Notes: generated by a model not told the origin, from the sequence alone. A stretch of 64,000 nt of DNA from Acinetobacter sp. N54.MGS-139 (GCA_000980495.1 LARN01000006.1:51001-115000); one strand, 5' to 3'; counted from the stretch's first letter, positions 39,427 to 49,086 are shown. Numbers and translations: made by a program.

Positions 39427-40272
39427 ATGAAGAAAACGATCACTCGCCGCAGCTTGTTAGTTGCCCTCGCAAGTTTTTCCTTTTTTATCCCGAGTACGGC
39501 CTTAAGCGCAAAAGGAAGAGAGTTAGCGATTTTCTATAGCTTCTCCGGAAACTCTAAGAGAGTCGCAGAAGTTTTTCAAAAATTAGAGCACTGCGATGTC
39601 TTAGAAATTAAGACCTTGGAACCCTATAACGCTTATAACGCGAGAGAGGACAGGAAGAAGAAAAAACTTCCTCTCATCTCACCGTTGGACATAGATTTGG
39701 ACAGTTTCCAAAAGATCGTCCTGATTTTTCCTGTCTGGGAGTACACGCCTGCTTTGCCGATGCAAAGCTTCATGAGGGAACATTCACTAAACAACGAAGT
39801 AGAAATTATTTCCGTCGGTGTCGCACGGCTAGGCGGAATGTATGAAGACATCCATAAGCTCCTTCCTCAGGCAAAGATCACACGCTTCACACACATCTCT
39901 AGGGCTTCGGACCTCACTGATAAGGAACTTGAGACGATGCTCCGCTATCGATCCTTGCCTCCTTCAATGCATGCCAAACTCACAAAAGGCTTGGATGCTT
40001 ACCAAGAAGAAATTAAAGCGCTCATTGATTTCACAAATGCAGAATTTGCAAAGATGCTTCCGAGAACGGCCACATGGTGCAAAACACCAAAGGTAAAACC
40101 TAATCCGCGTGCAAGTACCAATCCTGCACCCGGCTGTCTGAGTTTTCAAAATAATATTCTGTATTTCAATGGGCAGCCCGTCGGCAAGGGCGTCTTTTAT
40201 GATGTACTTCCTTCAGAAGGAAATGAAGTGACAATTTCCGGTTCCGACGAACGCATACTGAAATCTCATTAA
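39427..40272 (+). CDS. Tat-exported flavodoxin-like protein
   Basis: 281 residues. The N-terminus has a twin-arginine motif and hydrophobic stretch (ITRRSLLVALASFSFFIPSTALSA), predicting Tat export. Residues ~30-180 are flavodoxin-like: AIFYSFSGNSKRVAEVF is the FMN phosphate-binding loop region and IVLIFPVWEYTPALPMQSFM the second flavin loop. The last ~60 residues (PGCLSFQNNILYFNGQPVGKGVFYD) form an extra segment I do not recognise. Tat export fits folding with a cofactor in the cytoplasm. A redox partner is not obvious. It follows the Mla-like genes after 107 bases and has its own likely start. FMN binding is inferred. Confidence 0.75.
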   Translation: MKKTITRRSLLVALASFSFFIPSTALSAKGRELAIFYSFSGNSKRVAEVFQKLEHCDVLEIKTLEPYNAYNAREDRKKKKLPLISPLDIDLDSFQKIVLIFPVWEYTPALPMQSFMREHSLNNEVEIISVGVARLGGMYEDIHKLLPQAKITRFTHISRASDLTDKELETMLRYRSLPPSMHAKLTKGLDAYQEEIKALIDFTNAEFAKMLPRTATWCKTPKVKPNPRASTNPAPGCLSFQNNILYFNGQPVGKGVFYDVLPSEGNEVTISGSDERILKSH

Positions 40273-40286
40273 GCGTTTGCATTTTC

Positions 40287-40319
40287 TTGTGGGCTGCGAG
40301 AGTTCCCCGCAACCCACAA
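40287..40319. terminator. hairpin between flavodoxin-like gene and rsmG
   Basis: TTGTGGGCTGCG (40287-40298) pairs with CGCAACCCACAA (40308-40319), one mismatch in 12. No T tract follows directly on the plus strand; only a short T-containing stretch follows on the minus strand. Confidence 0.45.
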
Positions 40320-40375
40320 AGAAGGAGACTTGGGTTACACCTTCCTCAAAAAAATTGAAGCGAACTTTAAGTTTC

Positions 40376-41020
40376 TTATTTTTTCTTTAAAACTATTAAA
40401 TGTCTTTCAGTATCTAGGAAAGGAACTTTCAGCTCTATCACTTTCTCCACACCAACACCGGCCGGAAGCTGGTCAATTTCCTCGACTGGACATTTGCCTT
40501 TCATCGCTAACCATCGACCATTCTCATCAATTAAGTGCTCAGTTAGCGTCACGAAGCTTGCTAATGAAGAGAATGCTCTGCAACTAATTAAATTAAAAGG
40601 CTTTAATGGATGAAAATTTTCAACTCTTTCATTAAAAACATTGACATTCTGGAGTTTCAGTTGAATGACAGCTTGTCGAACAAAAGTTATCTTCTTATTA
40701 ACGGTGTCGATTAAATTAAAATCAAAATCTTTCAAAAAGATTGATAAGGGAATAGCAGGTAATCCTCCGCCACACCCAACGTCCAAAGTTCTACATCCGA
40801 CTTCTGTTCCATACAACTTGAAATAGCGAAATAAAGTCAAAGAATCCAACAGATGTTTCCTAATTACATCCCCTTCGTCTCGAATCGCAGTAAGGTTATA
40901 AACTTTATTCCATTTCAGCAACAGCTCAGAAAAAGAAATCAACTTTGAAACCTCTTCTTCACCGGCTGTTATCCCGAGCTTTTCCAATCCCTGGATGAGT
41001 TCTTCTCGATTCTTTTCCAT
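40376..41020 (-). CDS. rsmG: 16S rRNA (guanine-527-N7)-methyltransferase
   Basis: 214 residues. GidB/RsmG family: LLKWNKVYNLTAIRDEGDVIRKHLLDSL near the N-terminus, SAM-binding LDVGCGGGLPAIPLSI and SCRAFSSLASFV. It begins 2 bases after the mnmG stop codon. Confidence 0.96.
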   Translation of the reverse strand: MEKNREELIQGLEKLGITAGEEEVSKLISFSELLLKWNKVYNLTAIRDEGDVIRKHLLDSLTLFRYFKLYGTEVGCRTLDVGCGGGLPAIPLSIFLKDFDFNLIDTVNKKITFVRQAVIQLKLQNVNVFNERVENFHPLKPFNLISCRAFSSLASFVTLTEHLIDENGRWLAMKGKCPVEEIDQLPAGVGVEKVIELKVPFLDTERHLIVLKKK

Positions 41021-41022
41021 AT

Positions 41023-42933
41023 TTACTCCTTCGTTCCTCTGTATCGTTTCAGATAAACGAGAAGGATAGAAATCGCCGCAGGTGTTACCCCGGAAATATT
41101 TAAAGCCTCCCCAAGTGTTCTGGGTTTGATCTTTTTCAATTTTTGTGTAATTTCAAACGACAGTCCCTTTGCAGAATCGTAATCAAAATCCTCTGGAATA
41201 ACCGTCTCTATTTTTTCCAAATTCTTCTGAACTTCAGCTTTTTGTTTATCCTCATAGCCGGAATACTTCACTTTAGTCGTAAGCGTTTCGGCTTCTTCGT
41301 CCGAAAGATAGGGCGGAGGCAGCAGCGTTTCGCCGCCTTTTGTCTTCAATAATTTGAGTTTTTGATAATCTACTTCCGGTCGTTTCAGCATTACATAGAG
41401 TTGTGATTCCTTAGAAAGTTCAGCGCCCACAACTTCTTCTAAGCTGAATTTATCCAGTACTCCCGGATTCACCCAAATACCTTTAAGACGTTCTGTCTCC
41501 CTTGCCAGTCGCTCTCTTTTTTCCTGGAAGAATTTCCAGCGCTCTTCCGACACAACTCCCAACTTATAACCGATCTCAGTAAGCCGTTCATCTGCGTTAT
41601 CTTCCCTCAGGCTCAGCCTATATTCTGCTCGCGAAGTGAACATACGATACGGTTCATTCACGCCTTTAGTGATCAGATCATTTACCATCACACCGAGATA
41701 AGCTTGATCTCTGCGGAGCAGGAAGGGCTCTTCATCTCTAATTTTTAAAACAGCATTGATACCTGCCATCAAGCCTTGGGCTGCGGCCTCTTCGTAGCCG
41801 GTCGTACCGTTTACCTGACCTGCCAAGAATAAATTATCAAACTCCTTACTTTCAAGATTATCTTTCAAATGAGTCGGATCATAATAATCATATTCAATCG
41901 CGTATCCGGGTCTTATGATGTGTACATTTTCCAAGCCCTTAATGGAATGAATGAAATTCACCTGAACGTCGTAAGGCAAACTTGTTGAGATTCCATTGGG
42001 ATAATACTCATAGGTATTTAACCCTTCCGGCTCCAGGAAGACATGATGAGAAGTTTTAGAAGCGAACTTATGAATTTTGTCTTCAATAGAAGGGCAGTAA
42101 CGCGGACCAATCCCTTCAATAACACCGGTAAATAAAGGCGAACGGTCTAAACCTTTCCTAATAAAGTCATGGGTCCTTTCGTTCGTATCTGTTATCCAGC
42201 AAGGCACCTGCTGCGGATGATCCTCAGGAGAACCCATGTAAGAGAAGACCGGAACCGGCTCTGAATCGCCCAGCTGCTTTTCACATTTAGAGAAATCGAT
42301 TGTTCTGCCGTCCAGTCGCGCAGGCGTTCCAGTCTTCAATCGGGCCTTCGGCAAACCTAACTCTGCAAGGTTAATTCCCAAATTTACGGATGAAGGATCA
42401 CCGGATCTGCCGGCAAGGTATGAAGTTTGACCAATAAAAACTTTACCGTTCAAGAAGGTTCCGGCGCACAAAACAACAGCCTTAGCCCTTATCGAGATTC
42501 CTGATCGTAAATAGACACCAGCAACATTTCCATTTTCAAGAAGCAGAGCATCGACCGCTTCCTCAATCAAAGACAAATTTTCTATTGCTTCGATTCTTGT
42601 TCGCATCTGATATTTATAAAGACGCCGATCAATTTGTGCCCTTGTAGCGCGAACAGCGGCACCTTTAGATGCATTTAAAACCCGAAATTGAATACCGGAA
42701 AAGTCCGTAGCTTTTGCGATTAAACCATCTAATGCATCGACTTCTTTAACTAAATGGCTTTTCCCGATGCCTCCAATGGATGGATTGCAAGATTGCTGAC
42801 CCAAATTGTCCAAATTATGGGTAACTAAAAGCGTTTTAGCTTTCATTCTTGCGCAGGCGGCTGCCGCTTCAATACCGGCATTTCCTCCGCCAACAACAAT
42901 TACTTCGTATTCATTTGGATAACAATAACTCAT
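41023..42933 (-). CDS. mnmG: tRNA 5-carboxymethylaminomethyluridine synthase subunit MnmG
   Basis: 636 residues. N-terminal FAD-binding [14 protein letters not shown], the family motif [35 protein letters not shown], and the C-terminal [18 protein letters not shown] are all present. With MnmE it modifies U34 of tRNAs. The frame runs 13 codons upstream into mnmE, but the ATG at 42933 has GGAAC 8 bases upstream and matches family N-termini. A parS-like site fills the intergenic space just upstream. Confidence 0.97.
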   Translation of the reverse strand: MSYCYPNEYEVIVVGGGNAGIEAAAACARMKAKTLLVTHNLDNLGQQSCNPSIGGIGKSHLVKEVDALDGLIAKATDFSGIQFRVLNASKGAAVRATRAQIDRRLYKYQMRTRIEAIENLSLIEEAVDALLLENGNVAGVYLRSGISIRAKAVVLCAGTFLNGKVFIGQTSYLAGRSGDPSSVNLGINLAELGLPKARLKTGTPARLDGRTIDFSKCEKQLGDSEPVPVFSYMGSPEDHPQQVPCWITDTNERTHDFIRKGLDRSPLFTGVIEGIGPRYCPSIEDKIHKFASKTSHHVFLEPEGLNTYEYYPNGISTSLPYDVQVNFIHSIKGLENVHIIRPGYAIEYDYYDPTHLKDNLESKEFDNLFLAGQVNGTTGYEEAAAQGLMAGINAVLKIRDEEPFLLRRDQAYLGVMVNDLITKGVNEPYRMFTSRAEYRLSLREDNADERLTEIGYKLGVVSEERWKFFQEKRERLARETERLKGIWVNPGVLDKFSLEEVVGAELSKESQLYVMLKRPEVDYQKLKLLKTKGGETLLPPPYLSDEEAETLTTKVKYSGYEDKQKAEVQKNLEKIETVIPEDFDYDSAKGLSFEITQKLKKIKPRTLGEALNISGVTPAAISILLVYLKRYRGTKE

Positions 42934-42938
42934 CTTTT

Positions 42939-42954
42939 TGTTCCACGTGAAACA
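42939..42954. promoter_or_regulatory. parS-like ParB-binding site 1
   Basis: TGTTCCACGTGAAACA, 15 of 16 bases of the consensus parS (TGTTTCACGTGAAACA). It lies within the 23-base mnmE-mnmG gap, about 8 kb from parB. Confidence 0.8.
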
Positions 42955-42956
42955 GC

Positions 42957-44348
42957 TTACTTGCCAATACAAAAACCACTAAAGATTTTTCCTAAAAGAT
43001 CGTCAGAAGATATCTTCCCGGTAATTTCTCCCAGCTCATCGGAAGCTCCTCTTAATTCTTCTGCAAATAACTCAAGTTGAGGGCTACTTGAATTCAGGTA
43101 AGAAGCGGCTCGCTTTAAAGATTCTTTAACATTAAGTAGATTATGGATATGACGCTCTCGAGCCATATAGATTGACTGATTTTCTGAAAAACCTGCCAGT
43201 TTCAGAAGTTCGGATTTCAATTCCTGCATCCCTTTTCCAGTCACAGCTGAGGTTTCAATAATCGTTCCACGTGAAACATCTTTTGTGTTCAGAATAGGGG
43301 ATGAAATAAGATCGACTTTATTCAAAACAGTAATGATCGGAACATCTTTTCCTTTAATCATTTCCAGAGCTGTTTTCATCGAGTCTTTATTCTGATTTTG
43401 CCGCTCTCTAATATCTCTAATTTCTAAAATAACATCAGCCTTGGATATTTCCTGCTTAGTCCTTTCAATGCCAATCTGTTCAATTCGATCTTCTGTTTCA
43501 CGAATACCAGCTGTATCTACAAAGTGAAAAGGCACTCCGAAAATAATAAGGTCAGTTTGGATCTTATCTCTAGTAGTACCGGCGATATCAGAAACAATAG
43601 CAATTTCTTCGCCAGCTAAATAGTTCAAAAGACTGGACTTACCGACATTGGTCTCGCCAACGAGTGCGACTCTCAGACCGTCTCGCAAGATCTCGCCCTG
43701 ACGTGCGGAATCCAAAACGCTCTCTAGTCTATTCTGGATATCTTCTAACTTTTTCTGACTCTGGTATTCAGACAAGAAGTCAATCTCTTCTTCAGGAAAA
43801 TCTAAAATAGCTTCAACTTCAACTCGAAGATTAATTAACGCTTCATTTAATACGTTAACTTTATTGGAAAATTCTCCCGTCAAAGAACGAGAAGCAGCTT
43901 TTGCCGCATTCCTGGAATTTGCTTCAATAAGATCTGCGACCGCTTCAGCCTGAACTAAATCAATTTTTCCATTTAAAAAAGCGCGTTCCGTAAACTCACC
44001 GGGGAGGGCTTGCCTTAAGCCAAACTCTTTTCCGAGTACTAGCACTTCCTGGACAATCCAGTTGAGAAGAACTCTGCCGCCGTGAACCTGCAGTTCAAGA
44101 ACAGATTCTCCGGTATAAGAAAAAGGTGCCCGAAAATATAAAACAATACCGGTATCCAATATTTGACCTTGAGTATCTCGGATTGGAAGCAATTCTGCAT
44201 AACGGGGTTTGATTTCTTTTCCTGGGAACATCTTCTGGAAAAGAGCTTTTACATCATCTTCCCCGCCGGAAATTCTAACGATACCAACGCCAGCGTTTCC
44301 GTTTCCGGTCGCTATTGCTATGATTGGTGAAGTTTTCACTAAAGACAT
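42957..44348 (-). CDS. mnmE: tRNA modification GTPase MnmE
   Basis: 463 residues. N-terminal folate-binding domain with [27 protein letters not shown], the G domain (~217-380) with [30 protein letters not shown] and NKVD, and the C-terminal CIGK. It partners MnmG. A second parS-like site lies inside the gene. Confidence 0.97.
   Translation of the reverse strand: MSLVKTSPIIAIATGNGNAGVGIVRISGGEDDVKALFQKMFPGKEIKPRYAELLPIRDTQGQILDTGIVLYFRAPFSYTGESVLELQVHGGRVLLNWIVQEVLVLGKEFGLRQALPGEFTERAFLNGKIDLVQAEAVADLIEANSRNAAKAASRSLTGEFSNKVNVLNEALINLRVEVEAILDFPEEEIDFLSEYQSQKKLEDIQNRLESVLDSARQGEILRDGLRVALVGETNVGKSSLLNYLAGEEIAIVSDIAGTTRDKIQTDLIIFGVPFHFVDTAGIRETEDRIEQIGIERTKQEISKADVILEIRDIRERQNQNKDSMKTALEMIKGKDVPIITVLNKVDLISSPILNTKDVSRGTIIETSAVTGKGMQELKSELLKLAGFSENQSIYMARERHIHNLLNVKESLKRAASYLNSSSPQLELFAEELRGASDELGEITGKISSDDLLGKIFSGFCIGK
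43263..43278. promoter_or_regulatory. parS-like ParB-binding site 2
   Basis: CGTTCCACGTGAAACA, 14 of 16 bases of the consensus and the same 15-base core as site 1, within the mnmE coding region (codons for DVSRGT). Two copies 324 bases apart make chance unlikely. Confidence 0.75.
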
Positions 44349-44362
44349 TTAGATACCTAAGA

Positions 44363-44653
44363 ATGAGTTTGAAGCAGAATAACAACGAATTGTCTCGCCT
44401 CGTCGGAGCCGCCATCGCTGTCCTAATCGCACTCCCGATCGCTGCCTGGGTCGGCAGCTTCATCGGTGACTCCTACACTGCCCGAGCAACGGCCTACATT
44501 TTAATCCTTGCATGGTCTGTGCTTGGTGCAGGAATACTTTGTTTCATTACCCGAAATTCGACCAAACCAATGACTCTTGTCTCCTTAATTCTTTGGATCA
44601 TCAGCGTTTGGGTTTGGCCGATCCTGCTTTTGGTTTATTGGCAAAAAAGATAA
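44363..44653 (+). CDS. small membrane protein of unknown family
   Basis: 96 residues from the ATG at 44363 (an earlier in-frame ATG at 44324 lies inside mnmE). Three hydrophobic helices: LVGAAIAVLIALPIAAWVGSF, ATAYILILAWSVLGAGILCFI and VSLILWIISVWVWPILLLVYW, with short charged ends. Divergent from mnmE and convergent with yidC, closed by the terminator at 44678-44712. I do not recognise it. Confidence 0.6.
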   Translation: MSLKQNNNELSRLVGAAIAVLIALPIAAWVGSFIGDSYTARATAYILILAWSVLGAGILCFITRNSTKPMTLVSLILWIISVWVWPILLLVYWQKR

Positions 44654-44677
44654 AACAAAAAATAAAACAAAAAAATT

Positions 44678-44712
44678 TCGGGTCCGACTCAGAGAGATGG
44701 ACCCGATTTTTT
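44678..44712. terminator. terminator between small membrane gene and yidC
   Basis: TCGGGTCC (44678-44685) pairs with GGACCCGA (44699-44706), followed by T6 on the plus strand and an A/T-rich tail on the minus strand. It serves convergent genes. Confidence 0.88.
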
Positions 44713-44713
44713 A

Positions 44714-46411
44714 TTAGTTAGACTGCCGTTTTATTCTGTCTGCCTCTATTTGTTTGTTCACAACATATTGCTGAATGATCGACAAGATATTGTTGACAAG
44801 CCAGTAAAGAACCAAACCGGAGGCAAAGAAGATAAACATAATACCGAAGACAAACGGCATAATGGCCATCATTTTCGCCTGGACAGGATCAGGCGGTGTG
44901 GGGTTCAGCTTGAACTGAATGACCATCGTGATGATCATAAGAATCGGAAGAATGAACCAAGGATCAGGGGCTGCCAAGTCAGTAACCCAGAAGATCCAGG
45001 GAGCATCTCTCAGTTCAACAGAGGCCAGAAGCACCCAGTACAAAGCTAAGAAGACGGGGAGCTGCAATGCAATCGGGAGGCAGCCGCCGACAGGATTGAT
45101 CTTCTCTGTCTTATACATCTCCATCATTGCCATGTTAAGGCGCTGCTTGTCGTCGCCATATTTTTCTTTGAGCGCTTTCATGCGCGGTCCAAGATCTTTC
45201 ATCTTGGCCATAGAGCGATAGCCGGCCAAGGAGAGCGGATAGAGAATGGCTTTAACGATACAGGTCAGCAGAACGATGGCCCAGCCCCAGTTACCGACAA
45301 TTCCGTAAAGGAAAGAAAGAAGCCAGTAAATCGGTTTCGCTAAGAAAGTAAGCCAGCCGTAATCCACAACTAAGGACAGTCCCGGAGCAATAGCGTCTAA
45401 ACGAGTCTGATCCTGAGGACCCGAGTAAAGCGTAGCTTCAATTGTCTTGGAGGAGTTAGGGGCAATCGTATCCATCTGCTGGATGCTGCCTACGGCATAA
45501 AGCTTTTCACCTACCGTATTCGTATAGTTTTCACGCTCTACGCCTTGTGTCGGTACCCAAGCAGAGACAAAGTAATGCTGAATCATAGCAATCCAGCCGT
45601 TATCCGCTTTTGCCTGGAAATCTTTATCTCCGTCGGCGATGTCAGAAAAACTAACCTTCTGGAACTTATCCTTATCGGTGTAGACAGCAGCACCGGTATA
45701 AGCGTTGACCATAGTGCTTTCGCCTTCAGGTTTTTCACCGTCACGGGTCAGCTGGTAGTAAACAGAAGGCTTGATCTCGGATGCAGTGTTGTTAACCACT
45801 TCATGAGAAACTTTGATGCCGTAATGACCGCGTTCGAACGTAAAGCTCTTAACGACCTTAACACCGCCGGATTCGCCTTCGAACTTAACGGTAAGATTAT
45901 CCTGCCCGTCAGCCATCTTAAGCGGGCCGGGGACCAATTTAAATTGAGTCTTGTGCGTCGGGTACGGACCGCCAATTAAACCGGTCTGCGCTAAATACGT
46001 TCTTCCTTTTTGTTCGGTGAAAAGAACTACATCAGCAGGCGTATCAGCTTTGTTTCCGAGAATCATGCCGACAAGGCCGGTATCCGTCCAAGGAATGGTC
46101 TGCTTTTCTTTTCGAAGTTCAGAACCGATGATAACGGCACCTTCCGGATCAAAGGAAAGCTTGAGGAGGTCTGTTTCAACCTGAATCGGTTCAGCCTTCA
46201 CTGCTGTTTTAGCTTCAGCAGGCAGAGAAGCCGTCTGCGACTGGCTCGGAAGGGCTGCCTCATTCTTGGGTGCTTCCGTCGTTGCAACCTGCTGGGTTTC
46301 AGCCCCGAAGAAAGACGGGCGGCCGTTGTAGACTTCCCAACGGTCGTACAGCATAAAGGCGGAAAGACCGAAAAGAATCCATAGGAGGGCTCTTTGAATA
46401 TCACTTCCCAT
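44714..46411 (-). CDS. yidC: membrane protein insertase YidC
   Basis: 565 residues. Gram-negative type: N-terminal anchor (IQRALLWILFGLSAFMLYDRW), a large periplasmic beta domain (~65-340) and the conserved C-terminal 60KD_IMP core with the hydrophilic-groove helix ILYPLSLAGYRSMAKMKDLGPRMKALKEKYGDD. It inserts inner-membrane proteins, including ATP synthase subunits. It overlaps yidD by 11 bases. Confidence 0.97.
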   Translation of the reverse strand: MGSDIQRALLWILFGLSAFMLYDRWEVYNGRPSFFGAETQQVATTEAPKNEAALPSQSQTASLPAEAKTAVKAEPIQVETDLLKLSFDPEGAVIIGSELRKEKQTIPWTDTGLVGMILGNKADTPADVVLFTEQKGRTYLAQTGLIGGPYPTHKTQFKLVPGPLKMADGQDNLTVKFEGESGGVKVVKSFTFERGHYGIKVSHEVVNNTASEIKPSVYYQLTRDGEKPEGESTMVNAYTGAAVYTDKDKFQKVSFSDIADGDKDFQAKADNGWIAMIQHYFVSAWVPTQGVERENYTNTVGEKLYAVGSIQQMDTIAPNSSKTIEATLYSGPQDQTRLDAIAPGLSLVVDYGWLTFLAKPIYWLLSFLYGIVGNWGWAIVLLTCIVKAILYPLSLAGYRSMAKMKDLGPRMKALKEKYGDDKQRLNMAMMEMYKTEKINPVGGCLPIALQLPVFLALYWVLLASVELRDAPWIFWVTDLAAPDPWFILPILMIITMVIQFKLNPTPPDPVQAKMMAIMPFVFGIMFIFFASGLVLYWLVNNILSIIQQYVVNKQIEADRIKRQSN

Positions 46412-46712
46412 GATTTGATTTCTCTAATTTAGATTGAAAAAAATACGCCTGAGATTCCTGATCCGAACAATCCCGGCACCAACAATTCCACTTGAATTTG
46501 TCAGGAACTTCGTCAATCCCGCTTCCTCCGAAGGGATTGCAGCGGAGGATCCGAAAAAACGTAAGCCAAACTCCCCGGATGGCACCGAATCGCTGTATGG
46601 ATGTGTAGGAATATTGAGAACAGGTAGGAAGAAACCGACAGTTGTGGCCAACCCAAGGCGAAAAAAGAAACTGGTAACCCCTGATCATGAAAAGACAGAG
46701 ATTTTTAATCAT
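46401..46712 (-). CDS. yidD: membrane protein insertion efficiency factor YidD
   Basis: 103 residues. Signature GYQFLFSPWVGHNCRFLPTCSQYS and FFRILRCNPFGGSGIDEVP, the DUF37/HlyA family motifs, are present. It starts inside the end of rnpA (8-base overlap) with AAGGAAAA upstream. An earlier in-frame ATG at 46730 has no ribosome site. The C-terminal tail (KFKWNCWCRDCSDQ) is Cys-rich and beyond the conserved core. Confidence 0.93.
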   Translation of the reverse strand: MIKNLCLFMIRGYQFLFSPWVGHNCRFLPTCSQYSYTSIQRFGAIRGVWLTFFRILRCNPFGGSGIDEVPDKFKWNCWCRDCSDQESQAYFFQSKLEKSNHGK

Positions 46713-47160
46713 CTTTTTTTCCTTGATCAAGAACCTGAATTCTTGCCTCTAACTGGCTCAACAGTCGGTTCGCATCCTCCGATAATTCTTTTTTAAGAGA
46801 GTTTAGACGGGCGCCTTCAGCAGGCACCGGAACTTTCTTTTTTAAGCGGAGAACGAATGTTCGGCTTTGGAGTGCGGAAGGGGACTCAGCGGGATGAGTA
46901 AGAACCGAGTGCCTAATGGCTTCCCTCAATATTCTTTTCACCAGATTTCGATCTACTGAACGTTTAGAAAAATGTTTTCCGACCGTAAGACCGAATCTTG
47001 AGGAGACTTTTCCTTGGGTAAGGACTGCCTTCAACTCGAACCATTGTCCAGAAAGTCTAACGACTCCTTTCCCTCTTGCTTTTAAAACGTTCAAAAAATC
47101 CTGAGACTTCTTGATTTTTGCTTTTTGAGGAAAAGAATTAGCCCGGCCCCCTAACGCCAT
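46705..47160 (-). CDS. rnpA: ribonuclease P protein component
   Basis: 151 residues. The RNP motif RFGLTVGKHFSKRSVDRNLVKRILREAIR is clear, with the conserved RN..KR..RE pattern. The protein is somewhat longer than E. coli RnpA (119) because of a C-terminal helix rich in charged residues. It lies between rpmH and yidD as usual. Confidence 0.95.
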   Translation of the reverse strand: MALGGRANSFPQKAKIKKSQDFLNVLKARGKGVVRLSGQWFELKAVLTQGKVSSRFGLTVGKHFSKRSVDRNLVKRILREAIRHSVLTHPAESPSALQSRTFVLRLKKKVPVPAEGARLNSLKKELSEDANRLLSQLEARIQVLDQGKKDD

Positions 47161-47185
47161 CGTTAATTTGAATAATCCTTAAGGA

Positions 47186-47326
47186 TTAAAGAGCTAAAAC
47201 GTGACGTCCTTTGCGACGACGAGCAGCAAGCACCTTACGGCCGCCGCGAGTGCGGCTGCGAACGAGGAAACCGTGTGTACGAGCACGTTTAACCTTAGAA
47301 GGCTGGTATGTACGTTTTGTTGCCAT
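47186..47326 (-). CDS. rpmH: 50S ribosomal protein L34
   Basis: 46 residues. [21 protein letters not shown] and [15 protein letters not shown] are the L34 sequence. The N-terminus [10 protein letters not shown] is two residues longer than the common MKRTFQPS. First gene of the rpmH-rnpA-yidD-yidC cluster. Confidence 0.97.
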   Translation of the reverse strand: MATKRTYQPSKVKRARTHGFLVRSRTRGGRKVLAARRRKGRHVLAL

Positions 47327-47700
47327 TTTTATTCCTTTTAAATCGGCCAGGCGAACGGCCGCAAAAACTAAAATTACTAATGCTTTTAGGGGACCGATCC
47401 CCTAATTTGAGAAACCACATATTAGACTTCATAAGAACGTAACTTGTCAAATTAAAAGAAATTATTTTGTTACGGCTTTTTATGGAGCCCTCCTTTTTGA
47501 GCGCTCTTCTTATTCGTAAACAGATCTGTCGCAAAAATTACGAAATCGGGGCTTAAGGCGTTTTAGACGGTGTTTAGCGCCTTTTTATTTGTGCCTGCTA
47601 TACCCCTATTATCTTAATAGGAGATAACGCCAAATAAGGTACAATGATCGTTTAGTTTGAAAATAGACTCATAGTCGACAAGTTATTCTCGGAAACTTAA
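47327..47700. other. rpmH-dnaA intergenic region
   Basis: 374 bases between divergent genes. It contains two perfect inverted repeats, TTAGGGGA-CCGA-TCCCCTAA (47386-47405) and CCTATTA-TCT-TAATAGG (47605-47621), a possible extended -10 TGCTATACC (47596-47604) for dnaA, and an AT-rich middle. I found no TTATNCACA DnaA box here. The repeats may be operators or leader hairpins of rpmH and dnaA. Confidence 0.5.
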
Positions 47701-49074
47701 ATGCGTGAAGTTTGGAAGTCGGTGTTAGCCTTCCTCAAGAATACTATTCCTGAAGAAGTCTTCGTTCCGTGGTTTGGAAAGGTTGAATTCACTGAGGACA
47801 GCGAGCCTGACATTATTAATATTAGTGTACCTTCTGTTCCACATAGTAAATTCATCAAGGCTCAGTATGAAAAAGATATTGAGGAAAAAGCCTCCGAAAT
47901 CTGCGGCCGTGAGATAAAACTTAAAATAACGGTGAAAGATCCCAATAAAGGCGCGATGATTTCCGAGCCTTTGCCCGGGCCTGCCAATACTTTCCCGGAA
48001 GAGGAAAAAGCTCCAAAGTCCATCGATGAAATTGCGACTAAATGCGGCCTCCACTCCGGTCTGACTTTTGATACTTTTGTCATTGGAAATGCCAATCGCG
48101 TCGCAAGAAGTTCGGCAATGTTAGTTGCAGAATTTCCCGGAGAGCGCTGCAATCCCTTGTTTATCTACGGCGGTGTCGGCTTAGGAAAAACTCACCTGAT
48201 GCACGCGGTCGGCCGAAAGATCCTCGAGGATAATCCGAACACCAATCTTTTGTGCATTTCAGCGAATCGTTTTATTAATGAGGTCGTTTCCCTGTCTGCT
48301 GGCGGCCGCTACTCTGACGAGAAGATTCAAAAGTTTGATAATAAATACAGAAATCTCGATGCTCTCCTGATCGACGACGTTCAGTTTTTATGCAAACGCG
48401 GCGGGACACAGCAGCGTCTCTTTAATATTTTTGAAGCACTGCTTCCAAAAAACAAGCAGATCATTTTGACCTGCGATACCTATGCTCGTCAGTTATCTGA
48501 CTTTGATGAGCGTTTGATTTCAAGATTCGGAGCCGGTCTATCCGTCTCCATTGAGCCCGCCGAGTTTGAATTAAGGGCCGCGATTCTTTTACAGAAGGCC
48601 AAACAACAGGGCGTCAAACTTCCGTTAGAGGTCGCTTACCTCATTGCTACTCGTTTAAATACGAATATTCGAGAGCTCGAGGGTGCTCTTAATAGCGTGA
48701 TTATGCGTGCGGAAGTCTTTAAAAAGCCTATTACCGAGGAGCTTGCTAAAGAGGCTCTGCAGGGAATTACGGGAACAGGACGTATCTCAATTGAAAATAT
48801 TCAGCAGTCCACTGCTGAACATTTCAATATCAAAATCGCGGACATGCACTCAAAGAGAAGGGTGGCCAATGTCGCATATGCGCGCCAAATAGCGATGTAT
48901 CTTGCAAAAGAGCTGACTCAAAAGAGTCTTATTGAGATCGGATACGCATTCGGCGGAAGAGACCACGCTACCGTTCTATATGCTGTTAAGAAAATCACAA
49001 AAGAACGTGCTCAGAACCAAGAACTGAATCACACGCTTCATTTGATTGAACAAGATTTAAAAAATTGGAACTAA
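47701..49074 (+). CDS. dnaA: chromosomal replication initiator DnaA
   Basis: 457 residues. Domain I (VWKSVLAFLKNTIPEEVFVPWFGKVEF), linker, domain III AAA+ with Walker A GGVGLGKTHLMHAVG and Walker B ALLIDDVQFL, and domain IV with the DNA-binding GGRDHATVLYAVKKI. It opens oriC at DnaA boxes. The candidate origin is on the far side of gyrB. Confidence 0.98.
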   Translation: MREVWKSVLAFLKNTIPEEVFVPWFGKVEFTEDSEPDIINISVPSVPHSKFIKAQYEKDIEEKASEICGREIKLKITVKDPNKGAMISEPLPGPANTFPEEEKAPKSIDEIATKCGLHSGLTFDTFVIGNANRVARSSAMLVAEFPGERCNPLFIYGGVGLGKTHLMHAVGRKILEDNPNTNLLCISANRFINEVVSLSAGGRYSDEKIQKFDNKYRNLDALLIDDVQFLCKRGGTQQRLFNIFEALLPKNKQIILTCDTYARQLSDFDERLISRFGAGLSVSIEPAEFELRAAILLQKAKQQGVKLPLEVAYLIATRLNTNIRELEGALNSVIMRAEVFKKPITEELAKEALQGITGTGRISIENIQQSTAEHFNIKIADMHSKRRVANVAYARQIAMYLAKELTQKSLIEIGYAFGGRDHATVLYAVKKITKERAQNQELNHTLHLIEQDLKNWN

Positions 49075-49086
49075 CGGAGATCGATA

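Noticed and set aside
47327..47700. rpmH-dnaA gap as the replication origin
   Set aside because: The common site in other bacteria, but no TTATNCACA-type 9-mers were found, unlike the gap after gyrB.
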